From Pagrus major (lineage: Eukaryota; Chordata; Actinopteri; Spariformes; Sparidae): 64,000 nt of DNA. Positions 61,320-64,000 of the stretch are shown here, piece by piece. Made by a program: the position numbers and the translations under genes. The notes under the pieces are model-generated. The model was not told where the DNA came from. It saw only the letters and a program-made list of their open reading frames with translations, and searched no databases. Every line of letters begins with the position of its first letter. The stretch's first letter is position 1. The stretch spans positions 25,112,410 through 25,176,409 of the forward strand of contig NC_133223.1 in assembly GCF_040436345.1 (NCBI RefSeq). Reading direction: 5' to 3'.

Positions 61320-61960
61320 TCATCAAAATAACTGCTTGAGTTAGAGTACAAAAGTACTTGAAAAAGTTACTTGAGTAGTGAGCAAGCTTTGGAAGTAATG
61401 GAATACATGTACATACAACGGGATTATGTAATTAGGACGCATAAAAAAGGTAAATGTAATCCGGTAAAATTACAGGGAAAAAAATGGAATCAGATTACAG
61501 ATACGTTCAGTAAAAAGGGGATTACTAACAGGATTACAATTTTAAAATAAAGAATGATATACTAATCTGCATGCTAACTAGCATGATAACACAAATCTCA
61601 AACATCACTCCGAAAACGAATACAAGTTAAGATTAAAAATTATTGATATTTTACTTGCATGTTTGGTGTTGAGGTAATCCAAAAGTAATTAAGTTACATT
61701 CATTCCATATTGTGATACTTGGATTATGTTCTGATGGGGTTTTGTAACAGGTAACTTGTAACTGTATCGGACGCAGGTAGGATGGGAGAGCACCAGCAGA
61801 CCTGGGACCATGATGATGATGACTGTATCCAAATGTAATGGAGTAAAAGTAATATGTTTTCTCAAGAAATGTACTTAAGAGTAAAAGGATACTGCATTAA
61901 AGCGACTCTGAAAAGTTCAATTTACTCAGTAAAGTTACTCGAGTACATGTAATGTAATTG
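61320..61960. repeat. Tandem/nested AAGTA-family repeat fragments
   Basis: Blocks such as GTACAAAAGTACTTGAAAAA, ATGGAGTAAAAGTAATATG and AGTAAAGTTACTCGAGTACA recur over about 640 bp, with CATGATGATGATGACTG inside. Probably several nested old insertions. Confidence 0.55.
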
Positions 61961-62545
61961 GTTACTGCTGGTTGTCATGGAGTCATGATGAGGTTTCTCA
62001 GAGAATGCAGCTGAGCTGAACACCAGGAGTGTTCCTCTCACAGCCGAGGCAGTTTAGAAGACGATCGATTATATGTCACTGTGCATCTGACATCAACGGT
62101 GAAGGAGACAAACACCACGGTCGTGGAAAGAACTTCATGGAGAGTCATTCACAAGATCATTCAATAACTTTCAAATTCAGCACATCTTCTAACAGTAAAC
62201 TAACATCAAACTATTTCAACTTTTCATCCAAGGCCGAGCAGACCTGATGCCAAAACCACAGGTAAACACCTAATCTTTACAAAACGTCTTCAGCTGCTCT
62301 CGAGGATGGTTCTGCTCATATTAGAAAGGATACCCAGTAGTTACAATTTTCTCTGACAGTATAAATTCTCTTTAAATTTCTCCCAAATGCCAGACTGTTG
62401 ATCCGTTAGTCATACCAGTGACAGACTGAGGTTGTCTGAGGGTTAGGGGTGGAAAAAATAAGGAACATTTCAGTGCAAAACACAATAAAAAACAGGAAAA
62501 CAGCTCCGGTGCCTGGTTTAGATTAAAATTGTACCCCTGTACTGT

Positions 62546-62935
62546 ACAGTGGTGGAATGTAAGTATGGAGGTACATGTACTTTATTTAATTATCATGCTA
62601 CTTTATACTTTTACTCTGCTACATTTTACAAACCAATTTTGAACTTTTTACACCGCTACATTTATTTAACAGCTTCAACAAACTGTTACTCTGCAAAATC
62701 AGATTATAAATACATAACATTAATCACAATGAACTATGCTGTATCGTTTTGGATTTAGCTGGCCGGCAGAAAACAAAGTAGCTAAAATTAGCTCCAATAT
62801 TTATTATTCTGAAGTAAAACTTTAAGTGTATTTCGATGCTAATACTTTTCTAGTTCTACTAAAGTAAGATCTGAAATGCAGAACTTGTACTGGTAGAGGA
62901 TCATTGTTATGCTGTGGTCTTTTACTTAAAGCAGA
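62546..62935. repeat. AAGTA-family interspersed repeat, long copy
   Basis: The copy runs from ACAGTGGTGGAATGTAAGTA through TTACTCTGCTACATTTTACA, CATTTATTTAACAGCTTCAA and AAAATTAGCTCCAATATTTA to TGTACTGGTAGAGG. It is the most complete of the copies in the window. Confidence 0.7.
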
Positions 62936-63004
62936 ATAAGACACCTAGGGCTGCACGATATTGAATAAAAACAGACAGTTATATTTTGGTTTTGTAGGAA
63001 AGTG

Positions 63005-63045
63005 GATATATATATGTATATATATACATATATATATAAATATGT
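63005..63045. repeat. (AT)n-rich run
   Basis: ATATATATATGTATATATAT and following variants, directly after the GGGCTGCACGATA transposon end near 62947. Confidence 0.85.
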
Positions 63046-64000
63046 ATGATATTAGACGTCTCTTGTAGACTAGACATGGAGAGCGAGTACCTTGTGAGTT
63101 CTGCTCTCGTATCAAGCAGCAAAAAAAGTTGTAGCGACATGTTTGTGTTAATTTGCCCTACTTGACATTGCACGTCTGGCAATGTGACTATTGCACATCC
63201 GCACATTGTGATGTCAACTTTTCCTCCTCCCTCTCTTTTTCTTTCCCCTGTGGTAGCCTATTAATGTCGGTGCCACTGTTGCAAAGACAACGTTAGCTAC
63301 AGCTAGCAGCCTGGCTACTGTTCAAAGCGAAAAACAACCCTAAGATCTCAGTGCTATGAATATGCAGAGTAAAACACCAGGTTGTATTAATAAGTTGGCA
63401 GGTTTTGTTACTTTACTGATCCAGTCCCTGAACCATCTCATGTCCTGCTGGTAAGGGGGGAACAAATAAATGGGGGAACAGACTGACACAACACTGGAAA
63501 GCTTTCCAACGAGTGAATGCTTGTCTGTTCACACTTGTTTTCTCCCTCTTCGCCTCCTTCATCAGCGGGGTTCTTTTTCTTTTGCAGTGTAAAGTTTCCA
63601 CAGTTATTGTTCTGCCGTTACCTGGGGATAGGGATCGGGAAAACAAAGCCTCTTTCTGTTTTGGTTGCGCAATGGCATAAATTCCTTCGTGCCATAATTC
63701 GTACTTTGTTTTTGCAGAAAAATCCAGCCTGGTGGCAGCATAGTGAATGTGAGGCTTACAGGGAACCAATTTATATGTGGATGGTGTCATTTCTCCACAG
63801 CTGTTACACTGTGCAATCAGTTTTCACTTCAGAATGATAAGTTAAAGCAAAAAAGTTGTCCGTTGCCGCTTTGAGTAAAAGATCTAAGTACTTCTTCTAG
63901 GGGTACCACATAAACCACAATTACTAGCATGAGAGCGATAAAAGGAAGTCAAAAACCATAAACCAGCTACTGTTGAAGTTCTACTTCAACAACAACAACA

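Larger units (their letters stand above)
58076..64000. other. Intergenic DNA downstream of ralb
   Basis: No gene is recognised. Contents: (GT)n at 58117-58137, a CTCF-core-like site at 58264-58276, a repeat at 58912-59100, AAGTA-family copies at 61320-61960 and 62546-62935, the end of a GGGCTGCACGATA element near 62947 and an (AT)n run at 63005-63045. The stretch 59700-60700 lacks recognised repeats. Confidence 0.6.

Noticed and set aside
63413-63837. Overlapping open frames of 106-125 codons on both strands near the right edge
   Set aside because: No recognisable domain, no splice-phase support and low-complexity context; probably chance.

Overview
The window is vertebrate nuclear DNA, almost certainly from a ray-finned (teleost, probably percomorph) fish. 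The reasons are multi-exon genes with GT/AG introns whose products align with vertebrate families, many long (GT)n microsatellites, and many short non-autonomous transposons and LINE tails of types abundant in percomorph genomes. There are no bacterial-type features (operons, ribosome binding sites, CRISPR). Species cannot be named from the sequence alone.

Five protein-coding genes can be reconstructed exon by exon, all on the + strand. (1) 1354-18230: the 3' part of a tomosyn gene, best read as stxbp5l (tomosyn-2), eight coding exons ending in the R-SNARE-like tail; its start lies left of the window. (2) 22730-30466: poglut2 (kdelc1), a complete 10-exon gene for an ER protein O-glucosyltransferase of 505 aa ending in RDEL. 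(3) 31167-33417: tex30, five exons, 227 aa, an alpha/beta-hydrolase-like protein with a visible Ser-Asp-His arrangement. (4) 33760-37541: nepro (nucleolus and neural progenitor protein), nine exons, 482 aa. (5) 53958-56536: ralb, four coding exons, 207 aa, preceded by a probable non-coding first exon near 42950-43049 under a CRE/ETS promoter, which makes intron 1 about 10.8 kb.

Layout: 1-18.2 kb is stxbp5l exons and long introns; 18.2-22.7 kb is its probable 3' UTR plus the poglut2 promoter; 22.7-37.5 kb is a compact gene cluster (poglut2, tex30, nepro), with only about 290 bp between the tex30 polyadenylation signal and the nepro start; 37.5-42.8 kb is repeat-rich intergenic DNA; 42.8-58.1 kb is ralb; 58.1-64 kb is intergenic with repeats and no recognisable gene.

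The genes share no pathway: exocytosis control (stxbp5l), Notch/fibrillin EGF-repeat glucosylation in the ER (poglut2), an uncharacterised hydrolase (tex30), a nucleolar RNA-processing-associated factor (nepro) and a vesicle-tethering GTPase (ralb). From recalled human map positions, stxbp5l and nepro belong to 3q13, poglut2-tex30 to 13q33 and ralb to 2q14, so this is a mosaic of vertebrate linkage groups. I found no convincing undescribed multi-gene system. The most interesting items are splice-level and regulatory: a 54-nt tomosyn exon with two candidate acceptors, a six-codon final exon carrying the poglut2 ER-retrieval signal behind an intron whose retention would remove it, a uORF in the poglut2 leader, several foldback/TIR elements, and several CTCF-core-like sites.
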